A DNA stretch of 64,000 bases from an uncultured Erysipelotrichaceae bacterium (GTDB lineage: Bacteria > Bacillota_I > Bacilli_A > Erysipelotrichales > Coprobacillaceae), in assembly GCA_900538465.1 (NCBI GenBank), contig UPXV01000010.1, positions 1-64,000 on the forward strand, in the 5' to 3' direction. Shown here piece after piece: positions 1 to 8,638 of the stretch (within the stretch, counting starts at the first letter, position 1; every line of letters starts with the position of its first letter). The position numbers and the translations under genes were made by a program. A model generated the notes under the pieces. It saw only the letters and a program-made list of their open reading frames with translations. It was not told the origin of the DNA and ran no database searches.

Positions 1-30
1 GAAGAATACTACCTTGTGCTTTTTTATATA

Positions 31-55
31 AAAGAAAAAAAGGACTGAACGTCCT
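31..55 (-). terminator. Rho-independent terminator of the EIIB gene
   Basis: Read on the minus strand, a 5-bp stem AGGAC/GTCCT (41-55) with a 5-nt loop runs into a T-rich tract (TTTTTTCTTTT). It lies about 50 bases past the stop of the EIIB gene, so EIIB looks like the last gene of its transcript. Confidence 0.7.
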
Positions 56-103
56 AAGCAGTCAAAAAACTACTTATTCGTTACAGCCTCTTCTTTAGGG
101 GAT

Positions 104-427
104 TTATTTGTTTTTCCAATCTTCATACATTTTTAATGCTTGGTCTAAAACTTTAGCTCCATCCATCATTCCATAAGTACGCATATCAATAACTTCTACA
201 GGAACTTCACCTTTTGTTTGTTCTTTAATTGAATTTAAACGGAAACGAACTTGAGGCCCAATTAGTAAAACATCACATGGATCAGCAGCATATTCAGTTG
301 TTAAAGCAGTTTCACTAACAGCCCAAATTTTAGCTTCTAAACCTCTTTCATTGGCAGCTTTTTCCATACGAGTAACAAGTAAGCTCGTTGACATACCTGC
401 ACTACATGCTAACATGATTTTAATCAT
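104..427 (-). CDS. PTS EIIB, lactose/cellobiose family
   Basis: This 107-residue protein is the cytosolic phosphocarrier EIIB of a lactose/cellobiose-type phosphotransferase system. It takes phosphate from EIIA and hands it to the sugar during EIIC-mediated uptake. The hallmark is the N-terminal P-loop-like motif ending in LACSAGMSTS, with the phospho-cysteine at residue 8; the length is normal for a free-standing EIIB. A strong site AAGGAGGA (438-445) precedes the ATG. No EIIA or EIIC lies next to it in the window. The nearest EIIC is 10.6 kb away on the other strand, so it may serve that transporter or one beyond the left edge. The family is clear, the sugar is unknown. Confidence 0.93.
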   Translation of the reverse strand: MIKIMLACSAGMSTSLLVTRMEKAANERGLEAKIWAVSETALTTEYAADPCDVLLIGPQVRFRLNSIKEQTKGEVPVEVIDMRTYGMMDGAKVLDQALKMYEDWKNK

Positions 428-553
428 TTTTTATTTTCCTCCTTATTAAATCATATTCTTAATCTATTTATATTATACACCACCCAACTTTAGAATAAAA
501 GAAACATTTATAAACTTGTTGACTTATTTTTCTCTCTCCTTTACCATAGGAGT

Positions 554-1237
554 ATGAAAAAGAAAATAAAATATATTTACAGTGTATTTTTTATATGTGT
601 ATTACTTAGTTTTATTGTTCCATTAGTTGATTTATTTGTTTTAAAAATAAGTTTATCTCTTATTCAAAAGATGATTATTGTCTTAATACAAATGCTTTCA
701 ATTATTGGATTTGCATATTTTTATTTCAATCATCAAAATCAAGAGAAAAAAAGGAAAGGAAAAAAGATTGTTTGTTGGATTTTATTTCTTATTTATTGTT
801 TTGATTTGATATATGTTTTGTTTTTAGATCCTGACTTTGGTCGTCAAACATTAACAAAGAATTTATCATTTGAAGAGTATTGGCAATATAGTGTCAATTT
901 GGATTTGTTTGAAACAATTCAATTATTTATTCATGGTTATCAAAATAATATTGTTTCATTAGAGACTCTTTTGAGAAATTTGTTAGGTAATTTTGTTGTT
1001 TTTATGCCTATGGCTTATTTTTTACCAACATTGTTTATTAAGTTAAATAGATTTCAATGGTTTTTATGTGTTATGTTTATGATGATTTCTATTGTGGAAA
1101 TATTACAAGTTGTTTTGAGAATAGGTAGTGGTGATATAGATGATTTGTTTTTAAATTTATTAGGATGTTTATTGTTATATTGGGTATTAAAAGTGATTTC
1201 TTTTTATAAAGAAAAGAAAGTGGCAGAAAGGAAATGA
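554..1237 (+). CDS. VanZ-like family membrane protein
   Basis: A 227-residue integral membrane protein with about five hydrophobic helices. The second half carries the VanZ-like signature: NLLGNFVVFMP followed by an EILQ...GDIDDLFLNLLG segment. VanZ relatives affect teicoplanin tolerance in some enterococci, but most members have no assigned role. A short AGGAG lies unusually close to the ATG, so the start is not fully certain. The stop overlaps the next gene by a few bases, forming a tight three-gene operon that ends at the terminator near 2811. The family assignment is good; function is unknown. Confidence 0.8.
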   Translation: MKKKIKYIYSVFFICVLLSFIVPLVDLFVLKISLSLIQKMIIVLIQMLSIIGFAYFYFNHQNQEKKRKGKKIVCWILFLIYCFDLIYVLFLDPDFGRQTLTKNLSFEEYWQYSVNLDLFETIQLFIHGYQNNIVSLETLLRNLLGNFVVFMPMAYFLPTLFIKLNRFQWFLCVMFMMISIVEILQVVLRIGSGDIDDLFLNLLGCLLLYWVLKVISFYKEKKVAERK

Positions 1238-1239
1238 AT

Positions 1240-1590
1240 ATGAAGAAAAAAGATTTGATTGTTATTGTGGTTTTGTGTGTTGTGATTGGGATTGGATATT
1301 TTATTTTTAATATGATGCAGGGAAGTAAAGATACTGTGGGTGTTTATTATAAAAATGAACTGATAGAGAGTATTGATATTTCTGTGAATAAAACATATAC
1401 ATTTGAAGGAAGTTATGGGAAATTTTCATTAGAAGTAAAGGATCATCAATATCATGCAGTGAATGTTGAGTGTCCAAATCACGATTGTGAAAAACAAGGA
1501 TGGATTAAAGAAGGAAGTTCAAAAACAATAGTCTGTCTTCCTAATGAAATTTATGTCAAACAAATTGGAACGGAAGATCAGTTTCAATGA
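1240..1590 (+). CDS. NusG domain II-containing membrane-anchored protein
   Basis: About 116 residues: one N-terminal membrane helix, then a small extracytoplasmic beta-rich domain with the conserved CPNHDC...GWI...VCLPN pattern of NusG domain II (NGN-less) proteins. It is not the transcription factor NusG, whose gene lies at 50688. In many Firmicutes these proteins sit next to membrane or FMN/Gx transporters; a biochemical role has not been defined. The upstream ATG at 1234 abuts the AAAGGAA site, so the ATG at 1240 with six-base spacing is preferred. It overlaps the DUF308-type gene that follows by four bases, which suggests coupled translation. Confidence 0.75.
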   Translation: MKKKDLIVIVVLCVVIGIGYFIFNMMQGSKDTVGVYYKNELIESIDISVNKTYTFEGSYGKFSLEVKDHQYHAVNVECPNHDCEKQGWIKEGSSKTIVCLPNEIYVKQIGTEDQFQ

Positions 1591-2810
1591 AAAATAAGTT
1601 TTATTTCTTTTTAACATTCCTTATTGGAATGTTATTTATTTTTATAAGTTTTTTGGCTTTATCATTTTCTTCTTATTTTATGTATATGATTGTTGTGTTT
1701 TTAGGATTATTGATTCTAATAGATACAGGAAATGGTTTTGTTCAATTTTTTATGGAAAAGAAAAAAGATTTTTTACAACTCATCATCCATATGATATTTG
1801 CAATTGTCTTTTTATGCTTTCCACAATTACCATTATCCTTAGTTGTTATTATTTTTGCTTTGTATATATGTATAACAGGCGTGTCACATTTTATTACTTA
1901 TATGTATTATCGTAAAGAAAAAGTGTCTGGAAGAATTGCTTTTTTATTGTCATCTGTTGTAATGTTTATTATTGGTATAACGTTTTTATTTTCACCACGC
2001 GTTCATGCTAGAGAAATGACTTTTATTTTTGGTGTATATATCTTTTATTTGGGAATCAAATATATGAGTCAATCCATAAGAGAACTTTTATCAGAAAATC
2101 GAAAAAATTCATTAAAACGAAGAATTCGTGTATCTTTACCTATCTTTATGGTCGCTTTGATGCCAAGAATCGTTGTTGAATATATTAATGAAAAATTAGA
2201 AGTTGAAGAAGAAAATATGATGACTCATCAAGATTCTTCTATAGATGTTTTTGTTCATGTCAGCAAAGATGGGTTTGGCGCCATTGGACATGTAGATATT
2301 TGTTATCGAGATCATGTCATTGCTTATGGAGCTTATGATGAAGCTTCAACACATCTATTTGGAGCAATCGGAGAAGGTGTTGTTTTTATTGCTGATAAGA
2401 AAGATTATATTCCTTTTTGTTCCTTAGATGATTCAACAAGTCATATTTTTGCATATACTTTATCACTAGATGAGAATCAAACAAAACGTATTGAAGAGAC
2501 TATCAAAGAATTTCAAAAGAATTTGATTCCATGGTTTCCACCTTGTTTTGAAAATAAAGATGCAAAGGATTATGCAAGTCGGCTATATAAAGGAACACAT
2601 GCCAAGTTTTATAAATTTAAAAAAGGACAGTTCAAATATTATTTTGTTATGACAACCAATTGTGTTTTATTGGCTGATCGTATTATTGGAAAATCTGGTA
2701 TTGATATTGTGAATATGAATGGTATCATTACGCCAGGGACATATTTTAGTTATTTTGAAGAAGAAGCTAAAAAAGAAAATTCTAGAGTGATAGAAAAACA
2801 TATTTATTAA
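1587..2810 (+). CDS. DUF308 (HdeD-like) membrane protein with C-terminal hydrolase-like domain
   Basis: A 407-residue two-part protein. Residues 1-165 contain paired hydrophobic helices of the HdeD/DUF308 type. After a basic linker and one more hydrophobic segment (183-200), residues 215-407 form a soluble domain with an early histidine (GAIGHVDI, His235) and a late cysteine (TTNCVLLAD, Cys359). A His-before-Cys order resembles circularly permuted papain-like NlpC/P60 relatives, but this is my inference from motif order. It is the third gene of the VanZ-like operon with a 4-base overlap and is followed by a strong terminator. The membrane half is confidently placed, the catalytic half is a hypothesis. 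Confidence 0.7.
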   Translation: MKNKFYFFLTFLIGMLFIFISFLALSFSSYFMYMIVVFLGLLILIDTGNGFVQFFMEKKKDFLQLIIHMIFAIVFLCFPQLPLSLVVIIFALYICITGVSHFITYMYYRKEKVSGRIAFLLSSVVMFIIGITFLFSPRVHAREMTFIFGVYIFYLGIKYMSQSIRELLSENRKNSLKRRIRVSLPIFMVALMPRIVVEYINEKLEVEEENMMTHQDSSIDVFVHVSKDGFGAIGHVDICYRDHVIAYGAYDEASTHLFGAIGEGVVFIADKKDYIPFCSLDDSTSHIFAYTLSLDENQTKRIEETIKEFQKNLIPWFPPCFENKDAKDYASRLYKGTHAKFYKFKKGQFKYYFVMTTNCVLLADRIIGKSGIDIVNMNGIITPGTYFSYFEEEAKKENSRVIEKHIY

Positions 2811-2837
2811 AAGAGAATGATCAATCATTCTCTTTTA
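2811..2837 (+). terminator. Rho-independent terminator after the VanZ-like operon
   Basis: A perfect 10-bp inverted repeat AAGAGAATGA / TCATTCTCTT with a 4-base TCAA loop begins directly after the stop codon and ends in TTTT. Confidence 0.85.
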
Positions 2838-2990
2838 TAGTATGTTTATGTTTCCATGTTTTCTCTTTTAAGATATAAGATATAATGAATTTTACCGATA
2901 TAAAGGTGCTTTTTTCTTAATTTTCACATATTTTTTTGATTGTTTGAAAGTATTGCTTATTTAAAATATATGTGTAAAGGAGGAATTGGA

Positions 2991-4439
2991 ATGTTTAAAA
3001 ATGCGTTGTTAAGTATTAAGAAGAATTTTGGCAAAACAATTTTATTATTTGTTTTGATGTGTGTTATAGCGAATCTTGTGATTGCTGGTCTTTCTATTAA
3101 AAGTGCAACATCAAAATCAATGGATCAAGTTAGACAATCTTTAGGAAGTGAAGTGACTTTATCGTATAATATGATGAATATGATGAAGAACAGGGAAAAA
3201 GGTGCTGCTATGGATGAGGTTATGAATAATATTACAGTTGCTATGGCAGATCAATTAAAAGGGTTAAAATATGTTGAAAGTTATAATTATACAATGAATA
3301 TTGGTGTGACGAGTGATGATATTGATCCAGTCAAAACAAGTCAAGAGGAAACATCAAGTCAAAATGATCGTCAATTTCCTGATGGAGACAATGCACCGAA
3401 AATGATGGATAGTAATGATTTTACAGTTGTTGGAAATACAACAATGGCTCATTTAAGTGATTTTACAAATGAGAATTATGTTTTAAAAAATGGTCGTTTA
3501 TTAACAAATGAAGATGCGAATACAAAGAATTGTGTTATTGAAACCAATTTGGCAACCGATAATGATTTAAGTGTTGGTGATACTTTTACAGTCACAACAA
3601 CAAATTCTGATAATAAAGAAATCAGTGTGAAATTAAAAGTTGTAGGTATTTTTGAAATTGAAACAAGTAGTCAAATGGGTGGAATGATGAGTAATCGTCA
3701 AAATCCAATCAATCAAATTTATACTGATTTATCAGTCGCACAAACATTAAATGAGAGTACAACAGAAATATCAAGTGCAACTTATTATTTAGATGATCCA
3801 GAACATATTGATGCTTTTAAAACATTAGCAAAATCATCTAGTGATATTGATTTTGAAACATATACACTAGATGCTAATGATCAAATCTATCAAAGAAGTA
3901 TTTCTTCATTAGAAAATATGGAAGAATTTGCAACTATCTTTTTGTGGGTTGTTGTTGGAGCTGGAAGTGCTATTTTATGTTTGATTTTAATTTTAACAAT
4001 GCGTAGTCGTTTTTATGAATTTGGTGTTTTCTTATCATTAGGACAATCTAAATTCAAAATCGTATGTCAACAATTTATAGAGGTTTTATTGATTGCTGCC
4101 ATTGCTTTTGTAATTTCGTTAGGAACTGGTAAAATGGTTTCTAATGTTGTGAGTTCAATGCTTGAATCAAGTCAAAATAATCAAAAACAAATGACTATGA
4201 ATATACCAGAAGATAAGCAAAATACAAATCAATCTTCAACACAACAAAAACCAAATGATCTATTTAATCAAGCTATACAATCACCAGAAAATAGTGAACT
4301 AGATGTTTCACTGACTTCATCAACAGTTATTCAACTAGCTGAAATTACAGGTGCGATTTGTTTAATATCAGTTGTCTTACCGTCAATTTATATTTTAAGA
4401 TTATCACCTAGAGAAATCTTGGTTAAGAAGGAGGGTTAA
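2991..4439 (+). CDS. ABC transporter permease, MacB/FtsX type
   Basis: A 482-residue permease of the FtsX/MacB (ABC3) family. It has an N-terminal membrane helix (about 12-34), a large extracytoplasmic domain of roughly 270 residues rich in Ser, Thr, Asn and Asp, and three C-terminal helices. A Gln/Asn-rich loop separates the last two, and the conserved RLSPREILVKK tail is present. Such proteins work with a cytosolic ATPase to move peptides, lipids or antibiotics, or as mechanotransducers. The longer frame starts at a TTG (2940), but AAAGGAGG at 2976-2983 sits seven bases before the ATG at 2991, which I chose. Its ATPase partner follows after four bases. The substrate is unknown. Confidence 0.87.
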   Translation: MFKNALLSIKKNFGKTILLFVLMCVIANLVIAGLSIKSATSKSMDQVRQSLGSEVTLSYNMMNMMKNREKGAAMDEVMNNITVAMADQLKGLKYVESYNYTMNIGVTSDDIDPVKTSQEETSSQNDRQFPDGDNAPKMMDSNDFTVVGNTTMAHLSDFTNENYVLKNGRLLTNEDANTKNCVIETNLATDNDLSVGDTFTVTTTNSDNKEISVKLKVVGIFEIETSSQMGGMMSNRQNPINQIYTDLSVAQTLNESTTEISSATYYLDDPEHIDAFKTLAKSSSDIDFETYTLDANDQIYQRSISSLENMEEFATIFLWVVVGAGSAILCLILILTMRSRFYEFGVFLSLGQSKFKIVCQQFIEVLLIAAIAFVISLGTGKMVSNVVSSMLESSQNNQKQMTMNIPEDKQNTNQSSTQQKPNDLFNQAIQSPENSELDVSLTSSTVIQLAEITGAICLISVVLPSIYILRLSPREILVKKEG

Positions 4440-4443
4440 GAGG

Positions 4444-5130
4444 ATGAACGAAGAAAATGTTTTAGCTTTTGATCATGTGACGTATTATTATAAAGATGGA
4501 CCAAGACAAGTGAATATTTTAAAAGATGCTTGTTATGAATTTGAAAAAGGCAAGACGTATGCTATTGTTGGTGCAAGTGGAAGTGGAAAAACAACATCAT
4601 TGGTTTTAGCAGGAGGATTGGATTCTCCTAAGGAAGGAAAAATACTATTTAAAGGAAAGGATATTTCTAAAATTGGATTAACACAATATCGCCGTAATGA
4701 TGTTTCTGTTGTTTTTCAATCTTATAATTTAATTACGTATATGAATGCTATTCAAAATGTAGAAAGTGCTATGACTATTTCCAAAATTAAAGTTCCCAAT
4801 AAAAAGAAATTTGCTTTAGATATTTTACAAGAACTTGGATTAAATGAAGATGAGAGTCATCGTGATATACGTAAATTATCCGGTGGACAACAACAAAGAA
4901 TTGCGATTGCTAGAGCAATGGCTAAGGATGTCGATTTGATTTTATGTGATGAACCAACTGGTAATCTTGATCATGAAACATCGATAGGAATCATTGAAAC
5001 TTTCATGAAGTTAGCTCATGAGAAAAACAAGTGTGTGATTGTTGTTACACACTCTCAAGAGTTTGCAAAATGTATGGATATTCAATTAAATATTCATGAA
5101 GGAAAACTAGAGAAATTAAAAAATAATTAA
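4444..5130 (+). CDS. ABC transporter ATP-binding protein, MacB/LolD type
   Basis: This 228-residue ATPase drives the permease encoded just upstream. All nucleotide-binding motifs are intact: Walker A GASGSGKTT (43-51), the Q-loop region FQSYNLI, signature LSGGQQQR (145-152) and Walker B LILCDEPTGNLD (165-176). The length and the TGNLD motif are typical of the MacB/LolD/BceA branch. It starts behind AAGGAGGG, four bases past the permease stop, so the two genes form one transcription unit. No two-component system neighbours them, unlike the BceAB bacitracin systems. Family assignment is secure, the transported substrate is not. Confidence 0.92.
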   Translation: MNEENVLAFDHVTYYYKDGPRQVNILKDACYEFEKGKTYAIVGASGSGKTTSLVLAGGLDSPKEGKILFKGKDISKIGLTQYRRNDVSVVFQSYNLITYMNAIQNVESAMTISKIKVPNKKKFALDILQELGLNEDESHRDIRKLSGGQQQRIAIARAMAKDVDLILCDEPTGNLDHETSIGIIETFMKLAHEKNKCVIVVTHSQEFAKCMDIQLNIHEGKLEKLKNN

Positions 5131-5169
5131 ACTGTTCACAATAAATTCATATGAACGTTGTATATTATA

Positions 5170-5273
5170 AGTGTCTTAAGAAAAGACAAATAATACAAAC
5201 TATAGGCGACCCCTCTCCCTAAACATATAATCGTCTATAATAAAAAAAGAACGTCTCCCCACGTTCTTTTTCT
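5170..5273 (+). ncRNA. Candidate small RNA or structured 3'UTR with C-rich loops
   Basis: Three hairpins follow one another in a gene-free stretch: TGTCTT/AAGACA (5172-5188), TATAGGCGA/TCGTCTATA (5201-5239, one G-U pair) and a terminator AAAAGAACGT/ACGTTCTTTT (5245-5270) with a T tail. The second and third loops hold CCCCTCTCCCT (5210-5220) and CTCCCC (5255-5260), able to pair with Shine-Dalgarno sequences. AT-rich -10-like boxes (5161-5168) precede it, but no good -35 is present. It could be an independent sRNA or simply the 3'UTR and terminator of the ABC operon. Confidence 0.4.
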
Positions 5274-5275
5274 TT
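5245..5275 (+). terminator. Rho-independent terminator downstream of the ABC operon
   Basis: A 10-bp perfect stem AAAAGAACGT/ACGTTCTTTT with loop CTCCCC followed by TTTTCTTTTT. It ends either the ABC operon transcript or the candidate small RNA at 5170. Confidence 0.88.
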
Positions 5276-5488
5276 TTGTTTAGAATCATATTTTAAAGTA
5301 TTCTTATTTTGAATGAATGAAGTTATGAGTTTGGTTGGTAGGTTCAGAATTTAATTCGTAAGTTTTTAAAAGTTCATAATATTTGTCAATTGTTTGAAAT
5401 GATTGGATGTTATGATGTTTTCTTTTATACAAAAACCTACCACTATTGAATGATAGGTTCTTATATAATATTGAATTTGACTATTTTT
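5276..5488. other. AT-rich intergenic stretch
   Basis: Beyond the minus-strand terminator at 5430-5460 I see no gene with a start codon. On the minus strand about 58 codons (roughly 5484 to 5303) are open without an ATG, which is not enough to call a gene or pseudogene in DNA of this composition. Confidence 0.4.
5430..5460 (-). terminator. Rho-independent terminator of the HAD gene
   Basis: On the minus strand AACCTATCA pairs with TGGTAGGTT (5434-5459, one mismatch) around an 8-base loop and is followed by TTTTTG. It lies about 30 bases past the stop of the HAD gene. Confidence 0.7.
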
Positions 5489-6277
5489 TTAAATAATATG
5501 AAAATGTTTTAAGGCGTTATAGATACCATCATTTTTAATATCAGTTGTTTTATAAGTTACAATATCAAATAATTGAGGATTGCTGTTTCCCATTGCAACA
5601 GATTCTTTGGTATATGCAAGCATTGAAACATCATTCATAGAATCACCAATACTGATTGTGTTATCAAGCGTTGTATGTAAATAATCTACAAGGAATTGAA
5701 TGCCGGTAGCTTTAGAATATCCTAAAGGGACAATTTCTAAGAAGTCAACATCTCTTTGAATAATATCAAAATCTGGTTCAAGGAATTTTCTAAAAGCATC
5801 AATGTTAGATTTCTCATGATACCAGCATGCAAATTTATCAAATTTAACAATATCTTCACTTGTATAACGAGCAATTGGGAAATTTTGTTGTTGATATCTT
5901 TGTTCAACAAATTGAACAAAAGGATGTTCAGGGTGATTTGGGAAATAAACAGCTTCTCTTCCCTCTAAAGCACTATCAATATGATATTCATATGATTTTG
6001 TAATAATTGCTTGTCTTTTTTCTTGAGGAATTTCAACATGGAAAATAGGCTCTCCATGATATTCAATATAAGTTCCACAGCCACAAATATATCCATCAAA
6101 AGGAATATCTGAAATGACTTTATCAATTGTAGAAATAGGACGACCAGTATTGATAAAACATAAGTGACCGTTTTGTTGAGCTTGTTGAATAGCTTGAAGT
6201 GTAGAATCTGGAACAGTAAAAGTTTCCTCATCTAATAATGTTCCATCAATATCAAAAAATATAAGTTTTCTATCCAT
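5489..6277 (-). CDS. HAD-superfamily (Cof-type) sugar-phosphate phosphatase
   Basis: A 262-residue cytosolic phosphohydrolase of the Cof/IIB branch of the HAD superfamily. Motif I FFDIDGTLLDEET (aspartate nucleophile near residue 9), motif II NTGRP, a cap domain in the middle and motif IV IGDSMNDVSML are all visible. Enzymes of this type usually dephosphorylate sugar phosphates or flavin/pyridoxal phosphates with broad specificity. AAGGAGA lies seven bases before the ATG. The gene stands alone on the minus strand with its own terminator. Three more Cof-type genes occur in this window (29605, 33773, 34597). Confidence 0.92.
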   Translation of the reverse strand: MDRKLIFFDIDGTLLDEETFTVPDSTLQAIQQAQQNGHLCFINTGRPISTIDKVISDIPFDGYICGCGTYIEYHGEPIFHVEIPQEKRQAIITKSYEYHIDSALEGREAVYFPNHPEHPFVQFVEQRYQQQNFPIARYTSEDIVKFDKFACWYHEKSNIDAFRKFLEPDFDIIQRDVDFLEIVPLGYSKATGIQFLVDYLHTTLDNTISIGDSMNDVSMLAYTKESVAMGNSNPQLFDIVTYKTTDIKNDGIYNALKHFHII

Positions 6278-6356
6278 AATTATCTCCTTTTCCTAAATAT
6301 CATATCCATTTATTAGGAAATGGTCAAGATGAATGTGAAAGAAAAGGTATGATATA

Positions 6357-6385
6357 TTGCGAAAAGGAGACCTCTGTGATATAAT
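6357..6385 (+). promoter_or_regulatory. Sigma-A promoter of nfnAB
   Basis: TTGCGA (6357-6362), a 17-base spacer and a perfect TATAAT (6380-6385). Transcription would begin near 6392, about 25 bases before the chosen ATG. The promoter occupies the 5' end of the longest open frame, which rules out an upstream TTG start. Confidence 0.8.
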
Positions 6386-6416
6386 CACTTTTAACTATAA
6401 AGAGGGGATGATGCGA

Positions 6417-7244
6417 ATGTACAAGATATTACGTAAAGAAAAATTGAATGATGTTGTCGAATTGATGGAAGTTCACGCACCTCATGTTTCAAGAAAGTGT
6501 GAACCAGGACAATTTATTATTTTAAGAGTTGGTGAAGATGGAGAACGTATTCCATTGACTATTGCTGATTTTGATAGAGAAAAAGAAACAATTACAATTA
6601 TTTATCAAATTGTTGGTTATTCAACAGCTCAATTAGCAAAGCTTAATGAAGGTGATGAATTAACTGATTTTGTTGGACCTTTAGGAGAACCAACAAAATT
6701 ACATCAATCAAAACATGTTGTAGGTGTAGCTGGCGGTGTCGGAAGTGCCCCATTATTCCCACAATTACGAGCTTTGGCTCAAATGGGTGTTGAATGTGAT
6801 GTAATCATTGGTGGACGTGAAGCACAATATGTTTTAATGGCTGATGAATTTAAAAAATTCTGTAAGAATGTATATATTACAACTGATGATGGGTCTTTAG
6901 GACAAAAAGGATTTGTAACACAAGTTTTAGCTGATTTAATTGAGAAAGGCGAAACAATTGATGAAGTGATTGCGATTGGGCCTGTTCCAATGATGAAAGC
7001 TGTTGTTGGTGTTACTAAACCTCATAACATTAAAACTTCTGTTTCATTAAATCCAATTATGATTGATGGAACTGGAATGTGTGGATGTTGTCGTGTAAGT
7101 GTTGATGGCAAAATTAAATTTGCTTGTGTAGATGGTCCTGATTTTGATGGATTGTTGGTTGATTTTGATGAATTAATTCAAAGACAAAAAATGTTTAAGA
7201 GTGAAGAATCACATATCTGTAATTTAACGGGGGTGAAGAGATAA
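6417..7244 (+). CDS. nfnA: NfnA: NADH-binding subunit of ferredoxin:NADP oxidoreductase (bifurcating)
   Basis: A 275-residue FAD- and [2Fe-2S]-containing subunit of the ferredoxin-NADP reductase / dihydroorotate dehydrogenase electron-transfer family. The N-terminal beta-barrel binds FAD, the GVAGGVGSAPLFPQL segment binds NAD(H), and the C-terminal CGCC...C cysteines (DGTGMCGCC) ligate the iron-sulfur cluster. With the adjacent NfnB it forms the electron-bifurcating complex that couples NADH and reduced ferredoxin to NADP reduction. In-frame ATGs at 6408 and 6411 touch the AGAGGGG site; the ATG at 6417 has better spacing. The stop overlaps the nfnB start by one base (TAATG). It is sometimes annotated as the sulfide dehydrogenase FNR subunit. 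Confidence 0.9.
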   Translation: MYKILRKEKLNDVVELMEVHAPHVSRKCEPGQFIILRVGEDGERIPLTIADFDREKETITIIYQIVGYSTAQLAKLNEGDELTDFVGPLGEPTKLHQSKHVVGVAGGVGSAPLFPQLRALAQMGVECDVIIGGREAQYVLMADEFKKFCKNVYITTDDGSLGQKGFVTQVLADLIEKGETIDEVIAIGPVPMMKAVVGVTKPHNIKTSVSLNPIMIDGTGMCGCCRVSVDGKIKFACVDGPDFDGLLVDFDELIQRQKMFKSEESHICNLTGVKR

Positions 7245-8632
7245 TGCCAAATATGTCATTAGAAAAGGTAAAAATGCCTGAACAAGATCCAAATGTAAGA
7301 AATAAGAACTTTGAAGAGGTTTCTTTAGGATATACAAAAGAACAAGCTATGGAAGAGGCAACTCGTTGTTTGAATTGTAAACATCAACCTTGTAAGCAAG
7401 GTTGTCCTGTAGGAGTCCCTATTCCAGAGTTTATTGCTAAAGTTGCTCAAGGAGACTTTGAAGAAGCTTATGAAATTATTACAAAGGAAAATGCTTTACC
7501 TGCGATTTGTGGACGTGTTTGTCCACAAGAAAATCAATGTGAAGGGAAATGTGTTCGTGGGATTAAAGGTGAATCAGTAGGAATCGGTCGTCTTGAAAGA
7601 TTTGTTGCTGATTATCATAGAGAACATGGTCAAAAGAAAACTCTTCATATTGAAAAAAATGGAAAGAAAGTTGCTATTGTAGGAAGTGGACCAGCTGGTA
7701 TTACATGCGCTGGAGAACTTGCTAAAAAGGGTTATGATGTGACTGTTTTTGAAGCATTGCATAAAACAGGAGGCGTTTTATCTTATGGTATTCCTGAATT
7801 CCGTTTGCCAAAAACTTTGGTTCAAAGTGAAGTAGATGGAGTTGCTCAATTGGGTGTTGATTTCCAAACAAATGTTGTTGTTGGAAGATCTATTACAATT
7901 GATGAATTACAAGAACAAGGATATGCTGCTATATTTGTAGGAAGTGGAGCAGGTCTTCCACGTTTTCAAGGAATTCCTGGAGAAAACTTAAACGGTGTTT
8001 ATGCAGCAAACGAATTCTTAACGCGTGTCAATTTAATGAAAGGTTATGAATTCCCAAATCATCCTACACCAGTTAAAATTACTGATACAGTTTGTGTCAT
8101 TGGTGCAGGAAATGTAGCAATGGATGCTGCAAGAACTGCAAAACGTTTAGGAGCTAAAGATGTCTATATCGTTTATCGTCGTGGAGCTGAAGAAGTTCCA
8201 GCACGTGCTGAAGAAGTCCATCATGCAAAAGAAGAAGGAATTATCTTCAAGTTATTAACAAACCCAGTCAAGATTAATGGTGAAGATGGTTGGGTGAAAT
8301 CTATGGAATGTGTAGAAATGGAACTTGGTGAACCTGATGATAGTGGAAGAAGAAGACCGGTTGTTAAAGAAGGTTCTAACTTCACAATTGAAACAGGAAC
8401 AGTTATTGTTTCTATTGGACAAAGTCCTAATCCATTGATTAGACAAACAACACCAGGTTTAGATACTCAAAAATGGGGTGGTATCATTGTTGAAGAAGAT
8501 ACAATGAAAACATCTAAAGATGGTGTTTATGCTGGTGGCGATGTTGTCACTGGAGCAGCAACAGTCATTTTAGCAATGGGTGCTGGTAAAAAAGCAGCTC
8601 AAGCAATTGATGAAGCTTTAAAGAATAAATAA
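7244..8632 (+). CDS. nfnB: NfnB: NADPH-binding subunit, GltD-like (glutamate synthase small-chain family)
   Basis: A 462-residue iron-sulfur flavoprotein. The N-terminus carries two cysteine clusters (CLNCKHQPCKQGCP and CGRVCPQENQCEGKC) for [4Fe-4S] centres, followed by an FAD-binding GSGPAGITCA loop (near 149) and an NADPH-binding GAGNVAMDAARTAKRLG loop (near 285). Such proteins are often annotated gltA, homotetrameric NADPH-dependent glutamate synthase. The directly overlapping NfnA partner and the absence of a glutamate synthase large subunit favour the NfnAB complex, which balances NADH, NADPH and ferredoxin pools in fermenters. A strong terminator follows. Confidence 0.9.
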   Translation: MPNMSLEKVKMPEQDPNVRNKNFEEVSLGYTKEQAMEEATRCLNCKHQPCKQGCPVGVPIPEFIAKVAQGDFEEAYEIITKENALPAICGRVCPQENQCEGKCVRGIKGESVGIGRLERFVADYHREHGQKKTLHIEKNGKKVAIVGSGPAGITCAGELAKKGYDVTVFEALHKTGGVLSYGIPEFRLPKTLVQSEVDGVAQLGVDFQTNVVVGRSITIDELQEQGYAAIFVGSGAGLPRFQGIPGENLNGVYAANEFLTRVNLMKGYEFPNHPTPVKITDTVCVIGAGNVAMDAARTAKRLGAKDVYIVYRRGAEEVPARAEEVHHAKEEGIIFKLLTNPVKINGEDGWVKSMECVEMELGEPDDSGRRRPVVKEGSNFTIETGTVIVSIGQSPNPLIRQTTPGLDTQKWGGIIVEEDTMKTSKDGVYAGGDVVTGAATVILAMGAGKKAAQAIDEALKNK

Positions 8633-8638
8633 TGGAGG

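Noticed and set aside
5303..5484. Open frame of about 58 codons on the minus strand with coding-like composition (ends NQTHNFIHSK)
   Set aside because: It has no ATG or convincing alternative start, overlaps a terminator, and such lengths arise by chance in this AT-rich DNA.
6357..6416. N-terminal extension of NfnA from a TTG
   Set aside because: The TTG is part of a -35 box with TATAAT 17 bases downstream; the family N-terminus begins at 6417.
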